A stretch of 64,000 nt of DNA from Methanomicrobiales archaeon HGW-Methanomicrobiales-2 (GCA_002839645.1 PGYL01000008.1:28432-92431); one strand, 5' to 3'. Counted from the first letter of the stretch, positions 1 to 9,633 are shown. The notes: a model not told the origin generated them from the sequence alone. Made by a program: numbers and translations.

Positions 1-788
1 TCGCCGACCAGATTGCTGCCGGGATCGATATCATCTCCGACGGCCAGGTCAGGGGCGACATGATCCGCGCCTTCACCTCCCACCTCCCCGGCATCCGCGG
101 GTCTGCGGTCGTCGGGAAGGTCCAGCCGGCCGCACGGCCCATCACGCTTGCGGACACGAAGTATGCCCTCTCGAAGCACCCGAAGGTGAAGGGAATCCTC
201 ACCGGCCCGAGCACGCTCGCGCACGGCCTTGCCCTGGAGACCCCCTTCTACCGGAACAAGGACGAACTGGTCCTGGACCTCGCCCAGGCGCTCGTGGTCG
301 AGGCGGACTACCTCCAGAATGCCGGCGTCACCCTCCTCCAGATCGATGAGCCCATCTTCTCCACGGGGGCCGCAAACATAGCCATCGGCCGCGAGGCGGT
401 GAACGCGATCGTCGGGAGGCTCCGGGTGCCGGTATGCCTCCACGTCTGCGGGAACCTCGAGGACGTCGTGGATGACGTCCTCCGGACGGATGTTGCCGTA
501 TTCGACTTCGAGTTCGCGAACAACCCGGAGAACCTTGAGGTGCTCTCGGAAAAGGATCTGCGGGGACGGATGATCGGCTACGGGTGCGTGGACTCGGCCG
601 ACCCCGGCGTCGAGAGCGTCGAGACCATCAAAAAGCGGATAGAAGCAGGGGTAAACGTATTTTCACCCGATGCCATGCTCATAGACCCCGACTGCGGCCT
701 GCGAATGCAGTCGCGGGAAGCGGCGTCTGGAAAACTGAAGAATATGGTTGTCGCAGCGGGACTGGTCCGGGCCGAGTATACGGACTAG
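1..788 (+). CDS. Folate-independent methionine synthase (MetE C-terminal-like), 5' end outside window
   Basis: Homologue of the catalytic C-terminal half of cobalamin-independent methionine synthase, which makes methionine from homocysteine. Archaeal stand-alone forms are thought to take the methyl group from a methylated corrinoid rather than from folate. The frame is open to the left edge (codons from base 3), so the start lies outside. The zinc/thiol site of the family is visible: LHVCGN supplies His and Cys, FDFEFAN the Glu, and DPDCGL the final Cys near the C-terminus. The QIDEP motif is also present. The stop overlaps the convergent KaiC-like gene by 4 bp. Function is inferred from family; the methyl donor cannot be read from sequence. 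Confidence 0.85.
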   Translation, partial: ADQIAAGIDIISDGQVRGDMIRAFTSHLPGIRGSAVVGKVQPAARPITLADTKYALSKHPKVKGILTGPSTLAHGLALETPFYRNKDELVLDLAQALVVEADYLQNAGVTLLQIDEPIFSTGAANIAIGREAVNAIVGRLRVPVCLHVCGNLEDVVDDVLRTDVAVFDFEFANNPENLEVLSEKDLRGRMIGYGCVDSADPGVESVETIKKRIEAGVNVFSPDAMLIDPDCGLRMQSREAASGKLKNMVVAAGLVRAEYTD

Positions 789-1366
789 ACCACCCTGCTC
801 GTCGTCGAGAGCTCAAGGCCCTTCGCGATGATATTGTAGGGAATCACCCGCTGCGGCACGTTTGCATCTTTGAGTTTCTCAATGGCGAGCGTCCGCTCGA
901 ACTCGTTGCCGTGGACCTGGTGCCTGAGGGTCATGTAGATGTCGGCGGCACGCATCATCCGCGCCTCCTCGAGGGGGGTGTGGAGGCCGGTGTAGAGGAG
1001 GTAAACGATGTTTGCCCCTCCTTCGATGATCCCCCGGGTGTCCTCGAGGACGAACCTGGTGGCTGCGTCTATCCCCCAGGCGGCGATCAGCGTGGAGAGC
1101 GAGTCTACGACGATCCTCTCGCCCTGCATGGCCCCGACCAGCGCCGCGGGATCCATACCCCGTGCGTCGACCATCCCCTCCAGCGGCACGGCATCGAGCA
1201 TCAGGTAAGCACCTGCTTCTCCCGCCTGCCAGAACTGCTGTGAGAGGAGTTCAAGGCCGCTCAAGGGAGATCCGGAGATGACGATGCGGGTGCCCGGTGG
1301 AAATCCTCCGTCGAGTGCAAGGTCCAGGCCCGCGATTCCTGTCGAACGTCTGGTGGTGTCTGTCAT
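785..1366 (-). CDS. KaiC/RecA-superfamily ATPase-like protein with degenerate Walker A
   Basis: A 193-residue single-domain RecA/KaiC-like fold protein. The opening STGIAGLDLALDGGFPPG is the typical KaiC/RadA entry ('G-DxxL-GG-PxG'). The position of the P-loop reads GSPLSGLELL, without the Lys-Thr/Ser pair needed for normal ATP binding. The Walker B-like strand ERIVVDSLSTL is kept. It is shorter than true KaiC or RadA and may be a non-catalytic or partner protein. It overlaps the end of the MetE-like gene tail to tail and has no clear operon partner. The fold assignment is good; the role is unknown. Confidence 0.7.
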   Translation of the reverse strand: MTDTTRRSTGIAGLDLALDGGFPPGTRIVISGSPLSGLELLSQQFWQAGEAGAYLMLDAVPLEGMVDARGMDPAALVGAMQGERIVVDSLSTLIAAWGIDAATRFVLEDTRGIIEGGANIVYLLYTGLHTPLEEARMMRAADIYMTLRHQVHGNEFERTLAIEKLKDANVPQRVIPYNIIAKGLELSTTSRVV

Positions 1367-1440
1367 GTCTCTACCTGCAAGGGGTCCTCAAAGATATCTA
1401 TTTGCCGCCCTTTTCTTAATACTACCCGTCAGGTACAGCC

Positions 1441-2982
1441 TTATGCCCCGCCTGAAGCACAGTACTCTTCCCGGAGACGTTTCCGCATGAGTTTCCACCC
1501 GTTCACCCGGGGGATCTCGCCGGCAAAGATGATCCGGCGAGGGACCTTGTAGCCCGCAAGGCGCTCGCGGGCGAAGGCGATGATATCCCCGGGTGTGACG
1601 CCCTCGCCGGAAGGGACCACCACGGCCACCGGCACCTCTCCCCGGTGCTCGTCGGTGCACCCGAAGACCGCCGCGTCCCGGACGCCCGGGTGCTGGACGA
1701 GCACATCCTCGACCTCCGTCGGGTAGACCTTCCAGCCCGACATGACGATCATGTCCTTCTTCCGGTCGGTGATATAGAGCATCCCGGTCTCATCCAGGTG
1801 GCCGACGTCGCCGGTCAGGAACCACCCGTCGGGGAGGAAGGCGGCGCGGGTCTCCTCCGGCATCTGCCAGTAGCCGAGCGCCACCGCCGGCCCCCGGAGG
1901 GCGATCTCGCCGTCCTCACCGGGTCCAAGTCCCCGGCCGGGGTCGTCTGCGGCGACGATCTTCACCTCCGAAAACCCGACCGGGGTGCCGACGCTCCGGA
2001 ATTCGTCGGCGGTCGCGTAGTGTTCGGGGCGGATCGCGGTCCCGGTCCCGACGACGACCGTCTCGGAGAGGCCGTAGGCGTTGACGATCGGGATATCGAA
2101 CCGCTCGTGGAAGGGTTTCCAGACGCCGGGCGTCAGGGGTCCGCCGCCGCTGATCATCACCCGGGCGGTGGCGAGCGCCGTCTCGGTCCCCGGCGGGGTC
2201 TGGAGGAGGGAGTGGATCACCGGCGGCATGCCGGCGACGATCGTGGCCCGGTAGTCGCGGGCGAGGTCGAGGTAACGGGAGAGATCGAACCGTTCCATGA
2301 CGACGTAGGTCCCGCCGGCCCGGAGCGTGGCGATACCCCAGCTGATGCCGACGTGCCCCATCGGGTAGATCCCGAGGTAGACGTCGTCGGCGGTGATCCC
2401 GAGAACGTCGCGTTCGGCGTCCATGGCCGCTATCCAGTTCCCGTGGGTGAGCATGGCGCCTTTCGGCTTTCCCGTGGTGCCGGAGGTGTACTGGATCTGG
2501 CAGAGGTCGTCGAACCGGCAGTGGGCGGCGCGGAGGTCCGGAGACGCACGGAGGAGGTCCGACCAGGGGGTGGCGCCCGCGATCGCTCCACCGACGGCGA
2601 CGACCTGCCTGAGCGTCGGTGCCCGGTCCCGGATGCGGTCGACGAGGGCCGCGCCCTCCGCGTCGGTGATGACGGCGGCAGCCCCTGCGTCGCGGACGGC
2701 GTAGAGTACCTCGCTCTCCCGGTAGACCCGGTTCGTCGGGACGGCGACGGCGCCGATACGCCAGAGGGCGAGGTAACTGACCAGGTACTCCGCCGAACTG
2801 TCCAGGTAGATGCAGACCCGCTCCCCGCGAGTGATCCCGAGAGCGAGGAGGCCGTTTCCCACCCGGGAGGCCCGGTCCAGGAGGTCGGCGCGGGTGTAGG
2901 ACTCTCCGGTGGAGGGGACGACGAGAGCGACTTTTTGGGGGTTACAGGCGTTGGCGTCGAGAAATGTGGTGCAGTTCGGCAT
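1441..2982 (-). CDS. AMP-forming acyl-CoA synthetase/ligase
   Basis: A 513-residue member of the ANL superfamily, which activates a carboxylic acid as acyl-AMP and transfers it to CoA. The AMP-binding loop YTSGTTGKPKG, the NAYGLSET adenine motif, GWFLTGDVG with the hinge in DRKKDMIVMSGWKVYPTEVE, and the C-terminal catalytic Lys in NGWKLMRKRL are all present in the normal order. The length is normal for long or medium-chain fatty acid or aryl acid ligases. The substrate cannot be decided from the sequence. The gene is transcribed on its own, facing away from the S41 protease gene across about 230 bp. Confidence 0.85.
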   Translation of the reverse strand: MPNCTTFLDANACNPQKVALVVPSTGESYTRADLLDRASRVGNGLLALGITRGERVCIYLDSSAEYLVSYLALWRIGAVAVPTNRVYRESEVLYAVRDAGAAAVITDAEGAALVDRIRDRAPTLRQVVAVGGAIAGATPWSDLLRASPDLRAAHCRFDDLCQIQYTSGTTGKPKGAMLTHGNWIAAMDAERDVLGITADDVYLGIYPMGHVGISWGIATLRAGGTYVVMERFDLSRYLDLARDYRATIVAGMPPVIHSLLQTPPGTETALATARVMISGGGPLTPGVWKPFHERFDIPIVNAYGLSETVVVGTGTAIRPEHYATADEFRSVGTPVGFSEVKIVAADDPGRGLGPGEDGEIALRGPAVALGYWQMPEETRAAFLPDGWFLTGDVGHLDETGMLYITDRKKDMIVMSGWKVYPTEVEDVLVQHPGVRDAAVFGCTDEHRGEVPVAVVVPSGEGVTPGDIIAFARERLAGYKVPRRIIFAGEIPRVNGWKLMRKRLREEYCASGGA

Positions 2983-3212
2983 GGGGGGCTCCGCGCAGCA
3001 GGTATGCGCTTTGATGTATATGCTTGTTCATAACCCGGTAAATAGGTTGCCCCGGGATTATGGGAGCAGCCGCGACCCCGGCGGGTAAAACCAGAAGGAG
3101 ATTACCGGACCTCCTCTTCCGGCAATCTTTCCGGACGCTGGCTACAAACTGCCGCAAGAAACCACAAAGCCCAAATCACGCCGCACAGAATTGATATTTA
3201 AGGTAGAAGATC

Positions 3213-4859
3213 GTGCATTCAAGAAATTTACGCGTGATAAGAGCAGGACTGGTCCTGTTGGCTCTGTTCCTCTTCTCCATACCGCTGCCGGTATCCGCCG
3301 GCCTCTACACCGAGTCGTGCGGGATGGTCTGGGAGGATGCCTGCATCCCGTTCGAGCGGAACAACGAGACGGCCTACAACGAGGAGTTGTTCGCATCTTT
3401 CGCGCCGATTGCGGCGAACCTGACGGAGGCCCCCGACCTCAGCAACATGTCCTGGAGTGATGCCTTCCGCGAGACCTGCGCCTACATGGAGGAGCGCTAC
3501 GCCTTCACGGAGTGGCGCGGCGTCGACTGGGATTCGCTTTATGCGACCTACGCGCCGAAGATCGCGGATGCCGAGAAGAACGGTGACAGGGCCGCGTACT
3601 ACCGCACGCTCCGGGAGTTCTCCGGCGCCATCCCGGACGGGCACGTCATGGTCCTCGCTCCCGATGATTTCGGGGCGAAGTACGCCGATATCGGCGGGGG
3701 TTACGGGCTCGCCGTCGCAAGGCTCGATTCCGGCAAGGTCATCGTGATCTACGTCGCGGAGGGGAGCGAGGCTGAACGGGCGGGGGTCCGGTTCGGCGAT
3801 GAGGTGGTCTCCTGGAATGGCCGGCCCATCGGGGAGGCGATCGACGCGGCCTCGATCATCTGGGCCCCGGTCAAGCCCTCGACCGGAGAAGGGATCCTCC
3901 TCCAGAAGCAGCGGTTCCTGACCCGGGCGCCCGTCGGCACTCCGGCGAAGGTCGGCATCGCCGGCCCGGAGGGCTCCGCCCCCCGCACGATCAACCTGAC
4001 CGCGGCGGACGACGGTTACGAGACCCTCGCCCGGACGAGCATCTTCCTCGGCCGCGAGGCAAACGACGGAAAGGCCGGCTCGTCGGCGGAACTCAAAGGG
4101 ATGATCTCGAACGATACCGTGACTTCCCGAACCCTGCCGGGAGGCATTGCCTACATCGCTGTCTACGAAGAGTTTTATGATGTCTACCAGCCCTTCAGGG
4201 CGGCGGTGAAGGACGCGATCGCGAGCGGCGCGCCCGGCATCGTCGTCGATCTCCGGTTCAACCGGGGTGGAGACGACAACCTGGCCGCCGCCTACGCCGG
4301 ATGGTTCGTGGACCGGCCGGTCTTCTATGAATACGGCACCACCTACGACCCCGGGACCGGGGAGCCCGCGGTCCTCTGGGAGTCCTGGACACAGCCCCGG
4401 CCCGACCGCTACACCGGTCCGGTCGCCCTCCTGGTCAGCCCCTACACCATCAGTTCGGGCGAAGGTCTCCCGAAGGTCTTTGCCGAATCCGGAACAGGCG
4501 CGATCGTCTCGTGGTACGGGACGAACGGGGCGTTCGGCATGGAATCGATGGGGCCGCTGCTCCCCCTCGGTATCCTGACCGCCTTCCCGACGGGCGCATC
4601 GCTCGATGAGAGCGGAAGTATTCAGGTGGACAGCAACGCCTCGATGGTCGGCGGGGTCGCCCCGACGGTGCGGGTGCCGCTCGATACGGAGACCCTGGCA
4701 CGGGCGATGGCCGGGGAGGACGTCCAGCTCGCGTATGCGGTCGAGTGGATCGGAGGGCAGAATAGAGAGTCCTCCCCCGCCCCGACGGCGGCGGCACCCG
4801 GGTGGGCGGCCGTGCTCGCGGCGTTTGCGGTTATTGCTGTCTGGTACGGTCGGCGGTAA
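3213..4859 (+). CDS. Secreted S41 (C-terminal-processing/tricorn-core-like) serine peptidase with PDZ domain
   Basis: A 548-residue exported protease. A signal peptide (hydrophobic LVLLALFLFSIPLPVSAG) is followed by a cap region. A PDZ-like segment (about residues 165-230: GGGYGLAVARL, AERAGVRFGDEVVSWNG) and an S41 catalytic core follow, with the nucleophile Ser in SPYTISSGEGLPKVF. The C-terminus is a Pro/Ala-rich linker, APGW, a hydrophobic stretch and RR. This resembles the archaeosortase PGF-CTERM layout with Trp instead of Phe. The start is a GTG just after a TATA-like ATATTTAA (about 3194-3201); a second GTG at 3234 would also retain the signal peptide. Substrates are unknown. Confidence 0.8.
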   Translation: MHSRNLRVIRAGLVLLALFLFSIPLPVSAGLYTESCGMVWEDACIPFERNNETAYNEELFASFAPIAANLTEAPDLSNMSWSDAFRETCAYMEERYAFTEWRGVDWDSLYATYAPKIADAEKNGDRAAYYRTLREFSGAIPDGHVMVLAPDDFGAKYADIGGGYGLAVARLDSGKVIVIYVAEGSEAERAGVRFGDEVVSWNGRPIGEAIDAASIIWAPVKPSTGEGILLQKQRFLTRAPVGTPAKVGIAGPEGSAPRTINLTAADDGYETLARTSIFLGREANDGKAGSSAELKGMISNDTVTSRTLPGGIAYIAVYEEFYDVYQPFRAAVKDAIASGAPGIVVDLRFNRGGDDNLAAAYAGWFVDRPVFYEYGTTYDPGTGEPAVLWESWTQPRPDRYTGPVALLVSPYTISSGEGLPKVFAESGTGAIVSWYGTNGAFGMESMGPLLPLGILTAFPTGASLDESGSIQVDSNASMVGGVAPTVRVPLDTETLARAMAGEDVQLAYAVEWIGGQNRESSPAPTAAAPGWAAVLAAFAVIAVWYGRR

Positions 4860-4936
4860 GGGTGGGAGGAGTCTGCTCCAGGCCGGAAGAGACGGGGATT
4901 TTCCGGATGGGGATGATCCCCGTATAAAAAGAGTCC

Positions 4937-4956
4937 TCCGGGGGTTATCCCCCGGA
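4937..4956. terminator. Hairpin between convergent genes
   Basis: An 8-bp perfect stem (TCCGGGGG with CCCCCGGA) around a TTAT loop lies between the ends of the S41 protease and CDC48 genes. Position and symmetry suggest a bidirectional transcript 3'-end structure. No long T run follows, so termination itself is inferred. Confidence 0.45.
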
Positions 4957-4964
4957 AGATCCGC

Positions 4965-7900
4965 TTACTGGTATTCCAGCGGCTGCACTTCTTTTGGCAG
5001 GCCGCCCTTGAAGTGCTGCTGCACCTTCCCGTAGTACTGGCGCAGCCTCTCGTTCATCGTCGCGTGCACTTTGTCCCGTGCATTCTCAAAATGCGACGGC
5101 TTCACGACGGCGGCATCCTCCCGCATGGCGAGCATGGCTGCCTCCCGGGCGAGCGCCTCGAGGTCCGAGCCGACGAACCCCTCGGCATCGGTCGCTATCT
5201 TCTTGAGGAGTCGGGCCCGTGCAGGATCGTCGAGGGTCACTTTCTGCTGGGCGAGGAGGTCGACGAGTTTCTTCCGCCGGATGTTGCTCTCGAGCTTCTC
5301 GCCATCTGGTGCAATCGCGTCGAGATGTCTACCCACATCTTCGATGGTCTCCTGATAAGTAGTCATAACGTCCCGGCTCACGTCTTTGAGTGTGTCCCCT
5401 GAAAGCCCCTCTGTTAACTTCACGAGGACTCCAATCGTAGAGTCCTTGATGGTGGGTGTATAGTGGAGGAAGCTCTCGCGGATCTTTTCTTGGTTTTTGG
5501 TTCCAATGACCTGGAACAGTTCTTCGAGTTCGCTCTCTGTAATTTTCTCTGTCGATCCCACAAGATCTACTATTGCGGAGTCCTCGATTGTAGGCATGTG
5601 ATGAGTAAGATTCGCGAAGATCTCCTTTCGGTGATTAACCCAAATAGACAAGATCAGGTCGTTGAGTCTGCTCTCCAAAAACCCTTCCGCCAGCCTCACG
5701 AGGTCTTCGATCGTAGAATCCTTGATAGATCTGTATCTAGTGTGGGCTTTGCGGATATCCTCCTGGTTGTTGGTTCCAATTGCGCAGAACAGGTCTTCAA
5801 GTTCAGTCTCCGTAATTCCCTCCGTTGACTTCGCGAGGTCTTCGATCGTGGAATCCCTGATAGTAGGCATGTACTTGGCGAGAATCTTGAAAGCCTTCCT
5901 CCGGTAATAGATCCCTATGGACAGGATCAGATCATGAAGTTCGTTTTCTGAAAGTCCCTCCGTCAGCTTCACAAGGTCTTCGATAATAGAGCCTTCGATT
6001 GGCACCTTTTGCCGGGAAAGGAGGTCAATGAGTATCCTCCTTCGAACGTCATGCTGAAGTCCCTCCTCTTTTCTTGCCACACTTGTAGTGAACTGATGAC
6101 TTGCAAGTTGATTCCTCACATCTTCGGTGTTCACTCGACGGGCCCTGACGACCAAGGCTAGGTCACTGAGTTCACTTTCCCAGATCTCCTCTGCCATCTC
6201 CATGAGGTCTTCTACTGTTGAGTCTTTGATTGACTCTTCCTGCCGAGCAAGGAGGTCGACGAGTTTCCTTCTCCGGAGTTCACGCTGGAATCCCTCATCT
6301 TTTCTCGCTGCGATCGCGGCGAGTCGATTCCTTGCAATTTGATTCCTCAAGTACTGGATGCTGACATGGTTATTGGCCCTGACGGCGAGAATCAGATCTT
6401 CAAGTTCGTTCTCCGAGAGTTTCTCGGTGATCGCCACGAGCTCTCCCATCGTCGAGCCCTCGAGCGGCATATAGCGGGTGTGGATAGCGAGGATCTTCTG
6501 CCGGTCTTCCCACCCGGGTTCGCCGATGTAGACGAGTCGGTCGAACCGGCCGGGCCGGAGAAGCGCCGGGTCGACCATATCCGGCCGGTTCGTCGCTCCC
6601 ATCACCACCACGCCCCGGAGTTCCTCGAGACCGTCGATCTCGGTGAGGATCTGGTTTAAGACGCTCTCGATCACGTGCGACTCGCTGCCGCCGCCCCGGG
6701 CCGGGGCGAGCGCATCGAATTCGTCGAAGAAGATGATGGCCGGCGCTACCTGCCGGGCTTTCTTGAAGATCTCGCGGACCCCCCGCTCGCTTTCGCCCAC
6801 CCACTTCGAGAGGAGCTGGGGGCCCTTGACCGGGATGAAGTTCGCGCCGCTCTCGCTCGCGACCGCCTTTGCGATCAGGGTCTTTCCGGTCCCCGGCGGG
6901 CCGTAGAGGAGGACGCCCTTCGGCGGTTCGATGCTGAGGTTCTCGAACCGCTCCCGCTGGGTGAGCGGGTACTCCACCACCTCGCGGATCTCCTGCTTCG
7001 CCTCTTCGAGGCCTCCCACGTCTTCCCAGGAGGTGTGGGGCACTTCGAGGAGGATCTCCCGCATGGCGCTCGGGCCCACATCGCGGAGGGCGTCGCGGAA
7101 GTCCCGCCCGAGCACTTCCATCTTCTCGAGGGTCTCGGGCGGGATCTCCTCGGCCTCCAGGTCGATCTCGGGGAGATAACGCCGCAGTGCCTTGATCGCC
7201 GCCTCACGGGCGAGGGCGGCGAGGTCTGCCCCGACAAACCCATGGGTCTGCTGGGCGATGGCGGCGATCGAGACATCGTCGGCAAGCGGCATACCGCGGG
7301 TGTGGATATGGAGCACCTGGGTCCGGTCGTCCTCTGAGGGAACCCCGATCTCGATCTCCCGGTCGAACCGTCCCGGGCGCCGGAGGGCGGGGTCGATGGC
7401 GTCGAGCCGGTTCGTGGCCCCGATCACCACGACCTGTCCCCGCTCTTCAAGCCCGTCCATCATGGTGAGGAGCTGGGCCACTACGCGCCGTTCGACCTCC
7501 CCGGTCACCTCCTCGCGCCGGGGGGCGATGGAGTCGAGTTCGTCGATGAAGATGATGGCGGGAGCGTGCTGCCGTGCGTCCTCAAAGACCTCACGGAGCC
7601 GCTGCTCGCTCTCACCGTAGTACTTCGAGATCACCTCCGGTCCTGCTATGGAGATGAAATGCGCTCCGCTCTCGCTTGCGACCGCCTTTGCGATCAGGGT
7701 CTTTCCGGTCCCCGGCGGACCATAGAGGAGGACACCCTTCGGCGGCTCGATACCGAGCTTCCTGAAGATCTCCGGGTGGCGCATGGGCAGTTCGATCGTC
7801 TCGCGGACACGCTGCAGCTCGCCTTTCAGGCCGCCGATGTCCTCGTAGCTGATCCTCTTTACGCCCTCAAACCCGGCCGCAGGCTTCTCGGAGAACTCGA

Positions 7901-8393
7901 TCTTCGTGTTCTTGGTGATGATCACGGCGGTCTCCGGCTCGACCACCACGGCTTTGAACGCGACCAGCTGGGGCTGCATGAACGGGAGCCCCGCCTGGAT
8001 CGGTACGGAGTCGTTCTTCACGATCGGGAAGTCAATCAGTTTGTTGACGACGCTGCCGTAGTTGATGGGGAGTTGTTTGGGGAGATCTTCGGGAGGCGCG
8101 AGCACGACCCGTTTCGCCTCGTCCTCCGCATCCAGCGTTTTTATCTTCACCCGATCCCCGATGCTCGCGCCGGTGTTGAGCCGGGTGAAATTATCGATCC
8201 GAACCTTACCCTGGTGCCAGTCGTTTACCATGGCACGCCAGACCTTGGCCACGGTCCGACGCTTCCCTTCGATGGCGACAAGGTCTCCGGGGTTGAGCCG
8301 AAGCTGCAGCATGGTGTCAGGGTCAAGCCGTGCCTTGCCCGCCCCCTGATCCTCCGGATAAGCGCTATCCACCTTCAAGTATATCTCGGGCAT
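4965..8393 (-). CDS. CDC48/VAT-family AAA+ ATPase with an expanded D2 lid region
   Basis: Double-AAA unfoldase that extracts and unfolds proteins, in archaea often feeding the proteasome. Residues 1-180 are the CDC48 N domain ([14 protein letters not shown]-like DNFTRL). D1 has Walker A GPPGTGKT at 225-232, Walker B FIDELD around 283-287 and GATNR. D2 has Walker A 498-505, Walker B FFDEFD around 556-560, GATNRPD and the RPGRFDR arginine-finger region. VAT of Thermoplasma is about 745 residues; this protein has 1142. The excess lies after HTRYMPL (residue 639), where the lid motif recurs about eight times. The normal ending [19 protein letters not shown] appears only at 1071-1089. The added stretch is AT-richer than the rest. 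Ribosome site AGAGGT precedes the ATG. Confidence 0.92.
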   Translation of the reverse strand: MPEIYLKVDSAYPEDQGAGKARLDPDTMLQLRLNPGDLVAIEGKRRTVAKVWRAMVNDWHQGKVRIDNFTRLNTGASIGDRVKIKTLDAEDEAKRVVLAPPEDLPKQLPINYGSVVNKLIDFPIVKNDSVPIQAGLPFMQPQLVAFKAVVVEPETAVIITKNTKIEFSEKPAAGFEGVKRISYEDIGGLKGELQRVRETIELPMRHPEIFRKLGIEPPKGVLLYGPPGTGKTLIAKAVASESGAHFISIAGPEVISKYYGESEQRLREVFEDARQHAPAIIFIDELDSIAPRREEVTGEVERRVVAQLLTMMDGLEERGQVVVIGATNRLDAIDPALRRPGRFDREIEIGVPSEDDRTQVLHIHTRGMPLADDVSIAAIAQQTHGFVGADLAALAREAAIKALRRYLPEIDLEAEEIPPETLEKMEVLGRDFRDALRDVGPSAMREILLEVPHTSWEDVGGLEEAKQEIREVVEYPLTQRERFENLSIEPPKGVLLYGPPGTGKTLIAKAVASESGANFIPVKGPQLLSKWVGESERGVREIFKKARQVAPAIIFFDEFDALAPARGGGSESHVIESVLNQILTEIDGLEELRGVVVMGATNRPDMVDPALLRPGRFDRLVYIGEPGWEDRQKILAIHTRYMPLEGSTMGELVAITEKLSENELEDLILAVRANNHVSIQYLRNQIARNRLAAIAARKDEGFQRELRRRKLVDLLARQEESIKDSTVEDLMEMAEEIWESELSDLALVVRARRVNTEDVRNQLASHQFTTSVARKEEGLQHDVRRRILIDLLSRQKVPIEGSIIEDLVKLTEGLSENELHDLILSIGIYYRRKAFKILAKYMPTIRDSTIEDLAKSTEGITETELEDLFCAIGTNNQEDIRKAHTRYRSIKDSTIEDLVRLAEGFLESRLNDLILSIWVNHRKEIFANLTHHMPTIEDSAIVDLVGSTEKITESELEELFQVIGTKNQEKIRESFLHYTPTIKDSTIGVLVKLTEGLSGDTLKDVSRDVMTTYQETIEDVGRHLDAIAPDGEKLESNIRRKKLVDLLAQQKVTLDDPARARLLKKIATDAEGFVGSDLEALAREAAMLAMREDAAVVKPSHFENARDKVHATMNERLRQYYGKVQQHFKGGLPKEVQPLEYQ
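5118..6488 (-). repeat. About eight degenerate copies of an AAA-lid motif within CDC48
   Basis: Residues 636-1092 of the CDC48 protein repeat a pattern: Arg/Tyr-Met-Pro, a D/G-S-T-I-E-D-L core, a T-E-G segment, then S/T-E-x-E-L-x-D-L and a hydrophobic helix. Copies begin near residues 636, 710, 787, 836, 883, 928, 974 and 1042. The first spacings are about 76 residues, with linkers sharing [14 protein letters not shown] and ARKDEG/ARKEEG. The middle ones are about 46 residues apart. The first and last copies together correspond to the two halves of a normal lid. Copies are diverged at DNA level, so this is old protein-level repetition rather than a fresh duplication. Confidence 0.85.
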
Positions 8394-8439
8394 TACCTCT
8401 AGTTCTTATATTTCGGGGATTTATAAGTACTGGAGACGC
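8394..8439. promoter_or_regulatory. Interlocked divergent promoters of cdc48 and larC
   Basis: The 46 bp between the two start codons hold two TATA boxes. TTATATTT (about 8406-8413) sits about 30 bp before the larC ATG. TTTATAAG (8420-8427; CTTATAAA on the other strand) sits about 30 bp before the cdc48 ATG. Each gene appears to use the box nearer the other gene, giving leaders of only a few bases and overlapping pre-initiation complexes. Confidence 0.55.
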
Positions 8440-9633
8440 ATGAACATACTTCTCTTCGACCCGTTCAACGGAGCCGCAGGCGACATGATCATCGGAACTC
8501 TGCTCGATCTGGGGGCCGATGAAGAACCTGTCAGGACAGCCATGCGTTCCGTCGTCGGCGAACCGACAATAGAACGGGTAGACCGCTCCGGCATCCGTGC
8601 GGTCCAGGTGAAAGCGCATGCCCCGGTGGATCACCGCACTCTTGACGAGGTGCTCGACCGGGTGGCCGGGAGCGACGCCCCCGCCCCTGCACGGGATATG
8701 GCACGGCGGGTCTTTCTCCGGATACACCGGGCCGAGGAGAGCATCCACGGGCCCGGAGCGCATTTCCACGAGGTGGGTGCGGACGACGCCGTCGCCGACG
8801 TGGTCGGGGCCTGCACCGCCCTCCACGCCCTCGGCGTCGACGGCGTGGCCGTCCTCCCGGTTGCCCTCGGCCGTGGCTTTGCGGTCGGGGCTCACGGGAC
8901 CTTCCCCATCCCCGCCCCGGCGACCGTGGCGATCCTCGCCGCATCGGACCTCGCGACCGCCCCCGGTAACGAGGAGCGGGAACTCTGCACCCCGACGGGA
9001 GCCGCACTCCTCGCCGAGTTCTCGACGGTCCGGCCCGAAGACCTCGGCTCTCGCACCATCCGGGCGGTCGGCTACGGGGCCGGGAGCAGAAACCCCGCAG
9101 GGAAGCCGAACGTCCTCCGGTCGATGCTCGTCGCGACGGCGGGCCAGGTCACCGGGGACCGCGTCGATATCCTCGAGACGAACGTCGACGACGTCACCGG
9201 GGAGGCCCTCGCCTACACGCTCGGCCGCCTGATGGAGGAGGGGGCACGGGACGCAAGCGCCATTCCTCTCGTGATGAAGAAAGGGCGGAGCGGGCACCTC
9301 GTCCGGGTGGTATGCCGCCCCGATGCGACCGACAACCTCGTGGGCGTGATGGCCCGGGAGCTCGGGACGCTCGGGATACGGTGCATACCGATGGTTCACC
9401 GGTCGGTCGCCGAACGGACGGTTGAAGCGGTCACGGTGACCATACGTGGCCGGGAGTGGATGATCGACGTGAAGTGCGGCTGGTCGGGGAAGAAGATCAC
9501 CTCCTTCAAGGCGGAATACGAGCAGGCGGCGGCGTGCGCCCGGGAGACCGGGGTGCCGTTCCGTGAGGTCGCCGGCACCGTCGAAGCGGCTGCACGCCGC
9601 CTCTTCGTCGAGCGGGGTGTGCTCGCACCATGA
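8440..9633 (+). CDS. larC: LarC-family nickel insertion protein (pyridinium-3,5-bisthiocarboxylate mononucleotide nickel chelatase family)
   Basis: A 397-residue LarC/DUF111 protein. In bacteria, LarC inserts nickel into the nickel-pincer nucleotide cofactor of lactate racemase-type enzymes. The N-terminal LLFDPFNGAAGDMI, the HFHEVGADDAVADVVG segment (His/Glu/Asp cluster), ETNVDDVTGE and MKKGRSGHLV are family hallmarks. LarB and LarE, which act earlier in that pathway, are not seen in this window, and methanogens also use nickel in F430. The client is therefore uncertain. The stop overlaps the radB start by 4 bp (ATGA), implying translational coupling with an apparently unrelated gene. Confidence 0.88.
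   Translation: MNILLFDPFNGAAGDMIIGTLLDLGADEEPVRTAMRSVVGEPTIERVDRSGIRAVQVKAHAPVDHRTLDEVLDRVAGSDAPAPARDMARRVFLRIHRAEESIHGPGAHFHEVGADDAVADVVGACTALHALGVDGVAVLPVALGRGFAVGAHGTFPIPAPATVAILAASDLATAPGNEERELCTPTGAALLAEFSTVRPEDLGSRTIRAVGYGAGSRNPAGKPNVLRSMLVATAGQVTGDRVDILETNVDDVTGEALAYTLGRLMEEGARDASAIPLVMKKGRSGHLVRVVCRPDATDNLVGVMARELGTLGIRCIPMVHRSVAERTVEAVTVTIRGREWMIDVKCGWSGKKITSFKAEYEQAAACARETGVPFREVAGTVEAAARRLFVERGVLAP

Noticed and set aside
1645..3033. Long plus-strand open frame (462 codons)
   Set aside because: It is antisense to the acyl-CoA ligase, which has all its motifs; the translation is an Asp/Gly/Pro/Arg-rich shadow.
8365..9399. Minus-strand frame of 344 codons
   Set aside because: Antisense to larC; no motif, typical GC-rich shadow.
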